A stretch of 64,000 nucleotides of DNA from Miscanthus floridulus (taxonomy: Eukaryota > Streptophyta > Magnoliopsida > Poales > Poaceae). How positions within the stretch are numbered: the first letter of the stretch is position 1; every line of letters begins with the position of its first letter. The stretch is from the NCBI RefSeq assembly GCF_019320115.1, contig NC_089598.1:81860059-81924058 (forward strand), read 5' to 3'. A program made the translations under genes and the position numbers. The notes under the pieces were generated by a model that was not told the DNA's origin, ran no database searches, and saw nothing but the letters and a program-made list of their open reading frames with translations. Below are positions 1-12,471 of the stretch, in pieces.

Positions 1-37
1 GGGTTGGCACTCGCAGTGGTTCTATGTCAAGAACGAT

Positions 38-3000
38 GTGATCGCCCCCTTGCCGGTGTACACTGAGCGCCTCATCGAACAAGCTCCGAGGTCATGGAGG
101 TGGGGTGTCCCGGACAAAGATAAGAAGAGGATCAAGGACCACCTCGCCGCCCTCCAAATTCTGAAGAACAGGGGCGTGAAGGGGTCAGGGATCATCGGTG
201 CCTATCACGCGTGGAGGGTAGCGCCGCTGATGAGCCGCGTGCTCCCCCTGCACCTGATGGTGCCCGAGGCGTCGCATGAAGGGACAATGCTCGCCGACGG
301 AGCGCTCCCTCCCACCGAAGTGGCGCAGCGGATCAAGGAGGCGATGGAGCCTTCGAAGGACACCGACGACGTTGTCCTTGACTTTGTGTATCTAGTGCCG
401 GGACATCCTCCGATGCGGCCGGAATCGGGGTTCATCGATTTCGTAAGTTCTCCTTTCCCATGTCTTTTGCTTTACTTGAACTTCTGACCCTTTGACGCTG
501 ACCTCGGGATAGCAGGACCAGCCAAGGAGTCTTGTCCTCACGGATAGCCTGGCTCCACTGCCGAAGGACCGGATCCTGGTGGCCGCGAATCATATCGTGG
601 CTGCCTGGGACAAAAGGATGAGGGAGCTCCAGAAGAAGGAGCGGCTACGGAAGCAGCAAGCGCATGATCGAGGAGAGGAGACAGACAGTGACGACGACGA
701 CAAGGTAGCCGCTGGTGTGGATTGGGACGTCCTGGAGGACGAAGATATGCTGACAGTCGCCCACCGACCCATGCAGGGACCCCTCCCCTTCCACGCGGAG
801 GGAAGCGAGTCCTCGGGGCCGGTGGGAGCCGAAGAATCTACCGCCCCATCTAGGGTACTTGCGGAGGATCGATGGATGGGGGGAGACGGGTCGCCCGCCG
901 CCCCTGTGGTGCCGATGGAGGGGGGCAGTTCTGCTACCGCGCTCCATGAGGTGACGGGGGCGGGTGGGTCCACCGCCACGCCCGAGGCATCGACAGAGAG
1001 GGGCGGCTCCATTGCCGTGCCCTCGGAGATGAGGGAGATGAGCCCCCCTGCCCGGGAGCAGGAGGCAGGCTCGAAGCGGTCCCTCCCAGATGAGTCGGGG
1101 TGGGGGTCTAGGGGTTCGTCCCCAAAACATTTCCGCCGCCCAAACGTGTCAGAGTAGGCCACTGACTCCCCTATTTTCCCCCTTTTTATTTTTCTGTTTC
1201 GACCTTATGCCTTTTTTCCTCTTGTAGATTCTTGCGATGGGGCCACTCTCTGGGGCTGGCGCCCAAGAAGAGCCTTACCCTTCAGGCAGGACGGACGGCA
1301 CTGCCTGATCTCACCCCTGTTTCGGGTAGGAGCAACAATGATGCTACGGCCTCATTAGTCGACCCGGTGGCGTCTGTGGTGGCGCCTGCGCCCTTGGTGG
1401 TTGCCGAGCGGGCGATGTCTTCTGTGGCGGGTGCGGCACTGCCAGCCGGGGGTTCGATGTCGCCGGTGGGGGTGGCCGCGACCGTGCCAAGCCAGGAGCA
1501 GCCGGACGTGGCCTTGGTGGTGTCCGAGGGGGCGGCGCAATCCACGCCTCTAGCGCCCCATGCGATGGCGCCTGACGTGGGCTGAGCGGAGGAGGACATG
1601 GCCGGAGGGTCCCCAACCTCGATGAGCCAGGCGTAGTCGGACATAGCCATGGTGGCGTCCGAGGGGGCGGCGCAATCCGTGCCACCGGCGGCCCAGGCTA
1701 CGATGCCCGAGGCAGGCTGGATGGAGGAGGACACGACCGGAGGGTCTCTAGGCGTCGTGGCGGTGGTGGAGAGGACCCGCAGGAGGTCGCCCCCGGCCTT
1801 GTTTTTAGGGGGCAGCCACTCCCCCGCACGGGGGGAGCCGCCGCTCTAGTGGATGGCCGCTGAGGACCCAACATCAGCTCTTTTCTCGCTTGACGATGCT
1901 GCCGAGAGCTTGGAGCGAGAAAATCTTGACATCGGGTTCTCGGCTGTGATGAATGCCTTGAACCAGGCCAGTGGTGCCTTGCGTGAAATCCTTGTTCCTA
2001 CTAGCTAGGTATCCGCTTGATCTTCTCTCTTGTTTTCTTCTTTCTTCACGCATTTTTGTGTTTTCATATTTTTTATACCGGTCTTCTTTTTAGTGTATCG
2101 TTGCTCGTAGCCGGAACAAGTTTTGGTTCCTCCATGAGCAAAAGGTGGAAAGGGGCCACCTTACCGAGGAGGCCCGGCTGTGAGGAGATGTGGGCACGCA
2201 GCTTGCTGCCGCCCAGCAGTGGGAGGCCGAGGCGCGTCGGGACGCAGAGGAGATCCATCGGATGTTCAAGGACTTGTCGGCGAGGGTGAAGCTGGACGAA
2301 GAGGCAGACGCCAAGATCCAAAGGAGCGGGACGAGCTGCTCCAGAAGGATGCCACGGCCAGTGTGCGGGCCACCGAGGTCCTGGCTGAGCTGGAGATGGA
2401 GTGGGATCTTAGGCGGAAGGCTGAGGATAGGTCCATGGCCTTGTAGTAGAGGGCGGACCAGGACACCGAGGTGATCGCCTGGTTGCGCGGGGAGCGGGAC
2501 AAGCTGCGCCGAACCAAAGAAAGACTTCGGTCAAAGTGTGGCACGGCCCACGAGGAGCGCAATTGGGCCGTTCAAGAGCACGACGAGGCGTGTCAGGTGG
2601 TCAAATCCCTCCAGGCGGATCTTGGAGCCGCGGTGAGCCGAAGGTTGGACGCCGAGAGCCTCTCGGCCGGGCTGGTCAAGGAGCTTGCCGAAGTGTGAGG
2701 GATCCTTCAGGCCGAGAGTGACGAGCATGACCTTCTGCAAGCCGCTGTCGGGGTGGTCTTCGACGCCCTAAGGGTGGCGCAGCCAGAAGGAACCAGCTCG
2801 CTCGCGGCTCGTGCCACGGGTATCACGGCGTGGGTAGGCCAACTTGAGGAGGACACCTTTCACGTCGGGATCACCCAGGCCTTCGCCGTTGCCTGTTCCC
2901 ATTATGATCGGGAGATCAACTTGGAGGTAATGAGACAAGGCTTTGCGCCTGTCTATGAAGATGCTGAGCTAGACGAGATGGAGAGGGTGGTGACTCCCCT

Positions 3001-3055
3001 TGCGCGAAACCTGGCGAACAGGCTGAAAGAAACGGTTCTCCCTCCGCGGAAGTAG
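38..3055 (+). pseudogene. Antisense additional ORF of the Tat-type gypsy element (putative gypsy-type transposon protein), multi-exon, broken
   Basis: It is encoded opposite to gag-pol. The first part (38-442) resembles the plant family annotated as 'putative gypsy type transposon' (Transposase_28). Three intron-like gaps with GT/AG ends keep the frame: 443-515 (phase 0), 1154-1227 and about 2009-2110. The middle part is rich in Gly/Ser/Ala and holds an imperfect internal repeat with the motif SEGAAQS (near 1530 and 1660). The last part (2111-3055) is charged and heptad-like, probably a coiled coil, ending with PPRK. Stops lie at 1583 (TGA for Trp by comparison with the second repeat unit), 1848, 2006, about 2444 and 2696, with small frameshifts near 2320. 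The start lies left of the window or at the ATG at 38. Function is unknown. Confidence 0.7.
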
Positions 3056-5886
3056 TTAGTTGAATCAGTTCGATAAACATTTATTCGTAATATGTGAACA
3101 AGTGTAGGTTCTTTTGTGTCCTAAAACGGATTCGTGGCTTTGTTTCTCAATTTTGTTTCGTTTGTTTGATCTTACCTTCTCCCCTTTTTGCGATGAAAAA
3201 GATTTACACGATTGATCCTTCCGTTTGTTCAGACCGTAGGGCCCGAGGTGCTTAGGGGAAATTTTGATTGTGCTGGTGAGCAAAATTACCATAGCCGTCT
3301 GGGCATGGGCCTTTTGCGGTCTTACCAATCTGTTCCCCCGAGCTTTGCCGCCAGTCTTGGTGTGAGGAAGAGGTCTGCTGTAATGACTTTTTCAAAAAAA
3401 AAAAGGAGGTACCCATACCTTTATCAGCCCTCGAGTGAGATCCGACCCCTTGCGGTTGCTAGGGCCGGATGTTATGGGAGACCAGAGCGAGGGAAGTGAA
3501 CTTACATCTGTATTCGCACGTACCCCTTACTTGAGATTTCAGCGATCACTGCGTGATCGTACGTTCGGTCTCATTGCTGGTCCAGCCTTCTCCGAGCCCG
3601 CGCGTGTGGTGGAGATTCAATCAAGGGCCATCTCGTTTTGTGACTGTCGCCCCATCAGCGGTTTTTCACAGCTGGAGGGGTTAAATACGACGTCACTTGC
3701 CTCGATGGCTCGAGTGACGTGCTTCATGAGCTTGCTAACGGGGATGTTTAGGCGGAATCCAATCTCGTCGCTTTGCGACAGAGTCGGCAAAGCCCTCGGG
3801 TGGTATTCTGTTGCTCCTTGCCCCGCCTTCCAGTAGATTCCCCCTCAATGGGGTTTCTATGGGCTCGACTAGGGGCTGGAATGAACTAGATGGTTGAGAT
3901 GACCCTATCCGCTTCAATGCGGGTTGGGCAAAGGCCGCTGAGGCTCATCTGCGTTTTCTCCCCTGGCTCTTGTTCGACGTGGGGCGGCCTCGCACCCTTC
4001 GTGGGTCAGCCTTCGAACCTTGGTCTCTTAATCTGGCACGAGCCCCCGAGCCCTTTAGGGTCTGATAGGGGTTGGCCATGTTTTCGCGCGTTACCCCATC
4101 CTCGGTTTCCGCAATCAGAGGGGCTGAGTTGACGACACTTGCCTCGATGGCTGGAGTGTCGCACTCAATGAGCTCGCTAACGGGTATGTTCGTGTGAAAT
4201 TCGGGTCCATCATTCGCTGACGGGGTCAGTAGAGCCCTCATGTGGCATTTCACAACTTCTTAACCCGCCTCCCGGCAGATGCCCGAGCCATTTGATAGGC
4301 TCAGGTGGCCCGTTGGCCTCTCCTCGATGGAGATTCTGTGGGTTTGGCTCGGGGTTAGAATCAAACGAGAAAGGTCGAGATGTCCTTGTTCGCTTCTGAG
4401 TGGGGTCAGGCAAGGCCGCTGGGGCTCATCTCTGTTTTTCTCCCCTGGCTCTATTTGATGCAAGGCGACCTCGAGCCCTTCGCGAGCCGGCCTTCGAACC
4501 ACGATCGGTCGCCGCTCATATTGAATGAGGCGGCTGCCACTTCGTGACGCGACACAAAGCGTTGACATGCAGAGATTTGCATATGCAATGCTTGGATGTA
4601 TGGTTTTAGTGTATCACTTAATTGAAACAAAAGTGGGGTTTGGCAATGTTACCTTGGTGATATGAGCGATGGGAAGCTCCTACTAGACATGTCCGTGTGG
4701 GGTTCAAGCCCGATGTTTGTGATGAGGTCAGCGTAACCTGCATAAGCATCGCTATTTTTTGTTTCCTGTCTCTCGACGGCGATCCGAGCCGCTTGATTGA
4801 TTTAGTCGACCTGACAGCTTCTCCTCGAAGGAGGCTCTGCAGGGGGACCCCTCCAAACCCCTCTCGGGAAGGCAGGAGCTGAGGCTTGTGGTGCGGGGAA
4901 CTGTGAGTTCGATTTTATGCTGGTGAACAAAAAACACCATAGCCGCCAAGGCGTAGGGTCTGGCGGTTCAACCAGTTGTATTTAAAGTTTTATACCCACA
5001 CACCGTGCTTCTGGTTTTGAACGTAAGGAGGGGTCAATCGAAGAGGGTGCTTAAACAAATAGATACCCTTGGCAGCCACCGAGCAATGTCCATGCCTTTG
5101 CTGTTGCTGGGGTCGGAGGCTCGGTAAAGAAATTAACACTCAAAGTAAGAAAACAGGGGTGCTTATCTTTCAGCGGTCGTTCGTTCATTGTTTTGCCTAG
5201 GCCGCCTGGTCGACCCAGGAGGCCCATTGGAGAGCATGGTGCTCGGCGTTGCAGATGACAGCACCTTCGAGGATCCCGTGGAGCGGTAGGACATCACCGA
5301 TGTAGTACTCGTAGGAAAGCTAGGCAAAGACTGTAATTGGATAAGTTTGTGGGGGAGCCCCCGAGTGAACAGTCCTTTAAATTTATGAGTACATTAGTCC
5401 TTTTTGTGATGAAATCACTTTGTAAGTGGCGAATTTGTGCAAAGAATGAATAATGAACAAATTTTCATCTTTTGTTACAGAAAACGGTCTTTTCAGCTTT
5501 CTCTCTTTGTAGAAGAGATTTCGGTGCCCTCCGACCCTTCCCATGGCTCAGGTTGTAAAGGCTAGGAGTGCGGGTGAAAAAGTTCTGATCACGCTGGTGA
5601 GCAAGGAGGTCATAGCCGCTAGGGCGTGGGTTTCCCGTAGTCCTACCAGTTGTACTCAGAAATTGTTTCTAAAATCCTAGCCCTTAGGACTTGTTACGGG
5701 AAGAGTGGAAAACTTAGAGAATGTTTGCAAAGGTAACACATGAAGTGTTTGCAAGATAAACGTACTTGTATCATTTGTATCAACCCTCGAGTGAGGTCCG
5801 GCCCCTCGCAATTTGCAGGGGTCGGATGTCACTAAAGATCGGGGATTTGTAAAGACAAAAACTGATAAGAAGAAGTATGCGTTTAT
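3056..5886. other. Non-coding spacer of the gypsy element with duplicated modules
   Basis: No coding region is supported here. The stretch consists of diverged direct repeats. A module built around 'ccatagccg' recurs at about 3262, 4910 and 5583. A module starting 'ccctcgagtgag' followed by 'ggatgt' recurs at about 3428 and 5783. A 440-480-bp unit is tandemly duplicated (listed separately). Part of that unit also resembles 23655-23790 in the LTR. Long repeat-bearing spacers between pol and the 3' LTR are known in Tat elements. Confidence 0.6.
3689..4510. repeat. Tandem duplication, unit about 440-480 bp, in the gypsy spacer
   Basis: Copy 1 starts at 3689 (gacgtcacttgcctcgatgg) and copy 2 at 4131 (gacgacacttgcctcgatgg). 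Both contain, in order, a 'gctcgctaacggg'-like segment, 'tctccccctc/tctcctcgatgg', 'gctggggctcatct', 'ctcccctggctct' and 'gccttcgaacc'. The offset grows from 442 to 481 bp along the unit because copy 2 carries small insertions. Confidence 0.75.
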
Positions 5887-8547
5887 TTAAGGGTAAAAAC
5901 GACGTAGCTGCTCAATGTTCCGGGCATTGGTGAAGACATCGCCGTTGATGGTTTTCAACTTGTAGGTGCCTGGGTGGAGTATTTCTACGACGACGTACGA
6001 CCCCTCCCAGGGTGGGGAGAGCTTGTGGCGGTCCTTGTTGCTTTGCATGAGGTGGAGGACAAGGTCCCCGACGTTGAAGGCTCGGTCCCGCACCCGTCGG
6101 CTGTGGTATCGTCGCAATGCCTGCTAGTACTTGGGCGAACGGAGGAGGGCGATGTCGCAGGCTTTGTCTAGTTGGTCCATGGCATCTTGGTGGGATGCCT
6201 CAGCTCCCTGCTCGTCGTATGCTCTGATTCTTGGCGCTCCATAGTTGAGGTCCATTGGGAGAACAGCCTCGGAACCGTAGACCATGAAGAAAGGTGTGTA
6301 GCCGGTGGCCCGGCTGGGAGTTGTGCTTAGTCTCCAGAGCACCGACAGGAGCTCAGCGACCCAGCGCGCGCCAAACTTGTTCAACCAGTTGAAGATCCTG
6401 GGCTTGAGGCCCTGAAGGAGCATGCCGTTTGCGCGCTCAACCTGCCCGTTCGTCCGGGGGTGCGCGACGGCCGTCCAATCGATTCGGATGTCTTGTTCAT
6501 CGCAGAATCGAATGAATTTCTTGCCGGTGAACTATGTGCCGTTGTCTGTGATGATGGAGTTTGGTACTGCAAAGTGATGGATGATGTCGAGGAAGAACAG
6601 CACAACTTGCTCAGATTTGATCATGGAGATCGGTCGAGCTTCGATCCATTTCGTAAACTTGTCTATGGTGACAAGCAGGTGGGTGAAGCCCCTGGGCGCC
6701 TTTTTGAGTGGCCCAACTAGGTCGAGCCTCCAGACCATGAAGGGCCACATGATGGGGATCATCTGGAGTGCTTGGGCCAGGAGCCTAGTCTGCCGAGCAT
6801 AGTACTGACACCCTTCGTAGGTGCGTACGATTTGCTCGGTGTTGGCTACTGCCGTGGGCCAGTAGAAACCCTATCGGAATGCATTTCCAACCAAGGTCCT
6901 CAGCGCGGCATGGTGGCCACAGACCCCATAGTGGATGTCACTCAGCAAAAGGCTTCCCTGTTCGCCGGGGATGCAGAGATGTAGGATCCCAGTGTGGCTC
7001 CATCTATAGAGTTCGCCCTCTGCAAGAACGAAAGACTTGGCACGACGTGCGAGCCGTTGAGCTTCCGTCTTGTCCATTGGCAGTGTGTCGTGGAGGAGAT
7101 AGTCGAGGTAGGGCGTTCTCCAGTCGTCTGGAGGGTCAGGCAATGCAGCTGGATCCTCTTTAAGCTCCATGACCTTAGGTACGGACGAAGCAGTTGGCGG
7201 ATTAGCCCTCGGGGCCGGATCAGATGGGCCATCTTCGGCCCATTCCGACCCTTCATAGTGCACTGAGGGTTTGTGTTGGTCGCTGGCGAAAATGCCCATT
7301 GGCACCGGCTCTTGACCAGATGCTGCCTTCGCGAGTGCGTCGGCTGCCTCGTTGAGATGCCTCAGGACATGATTAAGTTCGAGGCCGTCGAAGTTGTCCT
7401 CCAGCCATCGGACTTCTTGGCAGTACGCAGCCATCTTGGCATCATGGCAGCTAGACTCCTTCATGACGTGGTGAACGACTAGCTGAGAGTCACCCCGAAT
7501 GTCAAGGCATCGGATGCCTAGCTTGATGGCGATGCGTAGGACGTTGACGAGTGCCTCGTATTTGGCCACATTATTTGATGAGGGAAAATGGAGCCGAACC
7601 ATGTACCTCATGCGGACCTCAAGGGGTGATACGAAGACCAGCCCCGCGCCGGCGCCCTTCTTCATCAGCGACCCATCGAAGTACATCGTCCAGCACTCTT
7701 GATCGACGACCGCCGATGGCATCTGGACCTCGGTCCACTCCACGATGAAGTCAGCCAGCACCTGGGACTTGATTGCTGTTCGGGGGGCATACGTGATGCC
7801 TTGATCCATCTGCTCGAGTGCCCACTTCATAGTTCTTCCCATGGCGTCCTGGCTATGGACGACCTCACCGAGGGGGAATGACGTTATGACGGTCATAGGG
7901 TGTGACTCGAAGTAATGGCATAGCTTCCTCTTGGTGATGAGGATGACGTATGGGAGTTTCTAGATTTGGGAGTAGCGGGTTTTGGAGTCAGATAGTACCT
8001 CGCTGATGAAGTACACCAGGTGCTATACCTTGAGGGCGTGCCCCTCTTCTTCCTGTTCTACCACCAGGGCGGCGCTGACCACTAGCGTGGTGGCCACTAT
8101 GTATAGCAGGAGGGATTCTCCATTGCTTAGGGGAACTAGGACCGGGGGTTTTGTCAGGAGTAGTTTGACCATGTCAAGCGCCTCCTGGGCCTCGGCTGTC
8201 CACTCGAAGCGGTCGGCTTTCTTCAGGAGTCGATAAAGGGGGAGTCCTCATTCGCCGAGGCGTGAGATGAATCGGCTGAGGGCGGCGAGGCACCCTACGA
8301 CCCGTTGAACCCCCTTTATGTTCTAGATTGGGCCCATCCTTGTGATGGCTGAGATTTTCTCCGGGTTGGCTTCGATGCCACGCTCGGAGACGATAAAGCC
8401 AAGCAGCATGCCCCTCGGGACCCCGAAAACACATTTCTCGAGATTGAGTTTGATGCAATTTGCCTAGAGTTTCGCAAAGGTTTGCTCAAGATCGGCGACA
8501 AGGTGGTCAACCCATTTGGACTTAACTACAATGTCATCGACGTAGGC
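5887..8547 (-). pseudogene. Gypsy pol, 3' part: RT end, RNase H and integrase
   Basis: The frame is shared from 7896 down to 5887. RNase H (about 7290-7690) shows FDGS, YEALV, GDSQLVV and NEAADALAK, so all four acidic catalytic positions are present. The integrase zinc-binding part follows (DIHYGVCGHH near 6890), then the core with RLDLVGPL and TDNGT (6535-6735) and a C-terminal part ending NIEQLRRFYP. The core is cut by a stop at 6532 immediately after DNGT, and by others near 6424 and 6120. The RT part (7897-8547) is also interrupted. Translation of 8526-8547 ends the YVDD motif at the nested-insertion border. No chromodomain is visible. The protein would have been cut from a gag-pol polyprotein to copy and integrate the element. 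Confidence 0.85.
8543..8547. repeat. Target-site duplication TAGGC, left copy (right copy 19051-19055)
   Basis: TAGGC stands just before the left LTR (8548) and again just after the right LTR (19051-19055). The identical 5-bp copies fix both ends of the nested element and show it arrived by integrase-mediated insertion into the gypsy RT. Confidence 0.95.
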
Positions 8548-9622
8548 TGTAACACCCTAAAAATTGCTTCTTTTGAAATAGAGTTAAAATGATTTATTTA
8601 TGAATTTTTGTGCACATGAAATAGAGGAAATAAAATTTTTCATTTAAAATCCATCATAAGGTAGCAATGTGTTTGATGCATACATGCTATTGCATTTAAT
8701 TTTATTGGTTGAGTGGCTTTAGTTTAAAAGTCAAAATGGTTAAAATATTTTTGAAAAGAGTTTGAAGATGGCTTTGAAATAAAAGAAAAGAAAGGAAAGA
8801 AATTTAGAAAATAAAAGTATTTTTAAAGTTGAAAATTTTATCTTGGAAAGCCTAACGAAATTGTCCATTTTTATTGAATGGGAAAGAATATTGAAACCAT
8901 ACTCGATTTGGATTGAATTTAGCTTGGAATTGGAAAATGTAAGAATTTAAAAAGTTTATTTGTGGAAACTTACCAAAATTGCTCAATTATATTTGAGATG
9001 AAAAGTATGTTCAAAACTATATTCAAATTTGCAATTGGTTTACATTTGAATTGGCTTTGAAAACAAAATAGGAAAAAAAAAGATTTGGAAAAGAAATTCT
9101 TTTCTTCCCTTTCAGCCCAGACTCCGGCCTAGCCTGCTGATGGCCCAGCCTTTCTCCCTCCCTTCTCCCTTTTCTTCAGCGCCCGGCCTGCTGCCTCGGC
9201 GCTGCGGCCCGCTCACCGTCCCAGCCCCCGCGGGCTTCCTCGCGCGCGCAAGTCACCGGCCCAGCTGGCGCCTATGGCCTGCCACGCGCAAGCGCTGGCC
9301 TCCTCGGTCAGACGCTGCACGCCGCTCTCTTCCTTTCCCTCACTGCGCCGTGGGACCCGCGTCAGCCGCCCACCCGCACGAGCCGTCCGCTCTCCCGCTG
9401 CGACCTGGCCCCGCTCGTCAGCGCGCACCCACACGCCTTTTGCTCTCACTGCCCGCAGGTCCCACTCGTCAGCACCGCCTCCTTCCTTCCCCTCCCGAGC
9501 GCCTCTTTCCTTTCTTGCTCCCGGTAATGGCGTAGCCGTGCATGGTCAGCCGCCGCGCCCGCGCCCGTATGGCAGGTAACCAATCCGCCCGCCCCTTTCC
9601 TTCTACGCCACATCCACCTGCC

Positions 9623-9628
9623 TATAAA
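9623..9628 (+). promoter_or_regulatory. TATA box of the nested element LTR
   Basis: TATAAA lies in 'cctataaatccgagcc', inside the GC-rich block, about 1.08 kb into the LTR. The same box is at 16209-16214 in the right LTR. It is followed by a C-rich leader-like stretch, as expected around the U3/R border. The transcription start itself cannot be seen. Confidence 0.6.
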
Positions 9629-9825
9629 TCCGAGCCGAGCCCCGTCTTCTCCCTTTCCCCTCCACGGTCAAGCTCAGTCGCAACCGCCGCCGGTAATCTC
9701 CCTCACCCGCGCCTCAATCAACGTCGCCGACGACTCCCAAGGCTCCGCCGTCGTTCACCGCGCCCATAGGTGCCGTTCAATTCGTGTTTTGCCATGGATT
9801 GATCGGGTTTCTTGCTCACCGCACG

Positions 9826-9844
9826 CTCTCTCTCTCTCTCTCTC
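9826..9844. repeat. (CT)n microsatellite in the LTR
   Basis: The CT dinucleotide run is longer here than in the right LTR (about 16410-16425). It lies about 200 bp downstream of the TATA box. The length difference must have arisen after insertion. Confidence 0.85.
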
Positions 9845-12471
9845 CAGTTCGCGGCCGCCGTCGACGACCCGCTTCGGAGCTCTCCCGGACGCCGCAACCA
9901 CCTCCAGAAGCCTCACGGTGAGCATCTCCATCCTTCCGTGCCCCTAGATGGTCAAATGGTGCCCTAGAACGTCGTTTCCGCCAGCACCGAATCGCCAGCC
10001 ATGGCGCCGCCGCCATGGGCTTCTTCCCCGGCGAGCCACCGCCCGGCCCTCACCCCTGCACCGTCGGATCGAGCACAGACGTCCTAGATTAGAACAACCG
10101 GTCGGTTATGTAACCGGTGCACCACGGACTCGTGGACGTGGTCCACGGCGCCATGTCACCGCGTCCACCGCGCCACGTGGTGAGCCGCACCAACCCTATG
10201 CCGCCACGTGTCAGCACAGTCAGCAGCAGGGTCAATCGCAGTCAAAGCCGCGCCTGTTTTACAAAATAGCCCCTCGGTGTTTAGTGAATCAACCCGCGAT
10301 CCAAAGCAGTTCAAAATAATTACAAATCTGCCCAGATTTTATTCGGTTAGGCCCCTGTAATTTCCAGAAATAGTATGCCCAGTCCAAAATACATTTAAAT
10401 TCAGATTTTTAATTGTTTTAATTCAAATTTGAGTTCAAATATTCACAGAAATGCCACTGAACCTTATTTCATGCGTAACTTTTGCGTTTTAAGTCCGATT
10501 CGATCCGTTCGAATTGCGTTAGGATCATGTTTACGTTATCTACGTGTTTATACAACTGTTAGGCATGTTTTCAACACTTGAAATTCATGAGTAGATTTAA
10601 TCTATTAATTAACCAAAGCAAAACTTGTTTAAATCATAATTTATTTGTTTTAACTCCGAAAAAGTCCGTTCAAGTTGCGTTTGTTTCGTAACGACGAGAT
10701 CTACGCTTTAGCAATGATGTTTACTAAATTACTATTTCATAAAAATCATAGTTTAAATCATATCTTGATTAAAGATTATGCAACTGGGTTTTATACATAA
10801 AATATGATTTGTTTTACTTTTGTTTTATAATATAAATCTAAAATTGACTTAATTCAATCCACATTGTTTATAAAATATCTTTTGTATATGAATTCATAAA
10901 GTTAACATAAATGAAGCCTATAGTTTATTTTTCCACGTATAAGGCAAATCTCTCGGTAGTTGTAACTTTTCAATCGTAGCTTCGATTAGCGTGCCTCTCG
11001 CGACTATGTGTTCGTAGTGATGCGTAGGATCGTATATCAATCTCTTTTACTTATTTTTTTATGATGGGTGTACTATTCTAATATAGATGCAATTGTATGC
11101 TATGCATGTATGTGTATGGATGTTTGTGTGGTGTTCTACGATTGTCCAGTCGGTAAGATATACGTGGTGATCCAGAAGAAGAAGAAGGACATTGAAGATT
11201 AAAGCTTACCGAAGGATCGGTGTGTAAGGCAAGTATAGCATGGGATTATCCTTGTTACCTATTCATATTTAATCACTAAATTCATATTGCATGTGTCTAC
11301 CTTGTTACCATTAAGGATATCCTAGATATTTGATATCTTGCACCTTGATACCTTTGGGATATTGCATTGGATAGTTTTTGCTAGTGCTTAATCAAAACCA
11401 TGATCTTGTAACTTGACTAATGATATATGCAATAAACATTAAAACATGACTTTTTAGTAACATGGAAATAGGGGGCTGGAGTGTTTAGCTACTTTCTAAA
11501 TGCTCTAGATTCCTCTCCCTAAGGACTTATCTGTAAGTGATCATCCGGGACTTACAGTACAGCTGTGAGGGCTATATGGCTCTAGCTTTAGCTCAGTATG
11601 AGGACCTTTTCTAGCTTGTTAGTGGTTACCTTTACGGCGCAAGAGGGGCTCCAACGGGTATGATCTCGGTCTGCCAAGTAGGTGCACTTGCTAGTCGCTA
11701 CTTGGAGAGGGGTTCATGCTTATTGATGGGTAAACCTTAGCGGCCCTAACTTGTTAGACGAACCTTTGAAAGGCTTCATAGTGAACCCTGCCGACCTTCC
11801 TTGGTAGTGGGTCAAGAGGCTGATCACCTCGGGCGAAAGGGTAAATCACGACTCACAATGAACGTGTACAACCTCTGCAGAGTGTAAAACTGTTATAACA
11901 GTCGTGCTCACGGTCACGAGCGACCTTGGACCCTTATGGAATAGAGATGAGATGATCATTAATGGATAATGATGTTGTTAATAATTGATTGTTTATGCTA
12001 TACATTATTCATGTTTACTTGATCATGAGTTTATGGGCTTATGGATAAACTTGTTGCCAGCCAATTGCTAAAAAAATGATCTATTAAAGCTAATCGCAGT
12101 AAACCAGTGTCAGCCCTTTTGAGCCTCATGAACCCCATGATATAATTGTTAAGTACGACATGTACTTACGCTTGTTGTACTTCTCTATACATTGGATAAA
12201 AATCCCGAATGGGTACCAGATTGCTGGTTTGGAGGAGTTAGGCTTGTGGTCAACCAGTCAGTCGTCCCTGTGAATTTGGAGTCTTCGCCAGAAGATCGGA
12301 GTCAACTTTCCGCTATCTTTACTCTGAGGGTACTTTTCTTTTACTAATACGTTATGTAATAAGTATTGTCTTTTGATATTACCTTTATTTGTGGCTATAT
12401 GTGAGATTTGACTTCCTGGGCTCACATATAGTGTGTATCTGGTTTTGTCTTTAAAACCGGGTGCTACAAAG

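Larger units (their letters stand above)
8548..12468 (+). repeat. 5' LTR of the nested element (3921 bp)
   Basis: It starts TGTAACACCC and ends GGTGCTACA. The first 560 bp are A/T-rich. A sharply GC-rich block (about 9110-10250) carries TATAAA at 9623-9628, a (CT)n run at 9826-9844 and two CACGTG cores (10174-10179, 10205-10210). The rest is again A/T-rich. The match to 15143-19050 is near perfect. Differences include an 8-bp indel near 9290 and a shorter CT run in the right copy. Confidence 0.95.

Noticed and set aside
645..1162. Long minus-strand frames opposite the antisense ORF
   Set aside because: They are GC-biased shadows of the plus-strand frame with no recognisable domain.
4690..4730. 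GGTTCAAGCC, similar to a tRNA B box
   Set aside because: No matching A box, anticodon stem or acceptor pairing was found around it, and it lies in a gypsy spacer.
9140..10319. Pro/Arg/Ser-rich frames in the GC-rich LTR block (and the same at 15679-16901)
   Set aside because: They are present in both LTRs, low in complexity, without a domain, and explained by high GC content.
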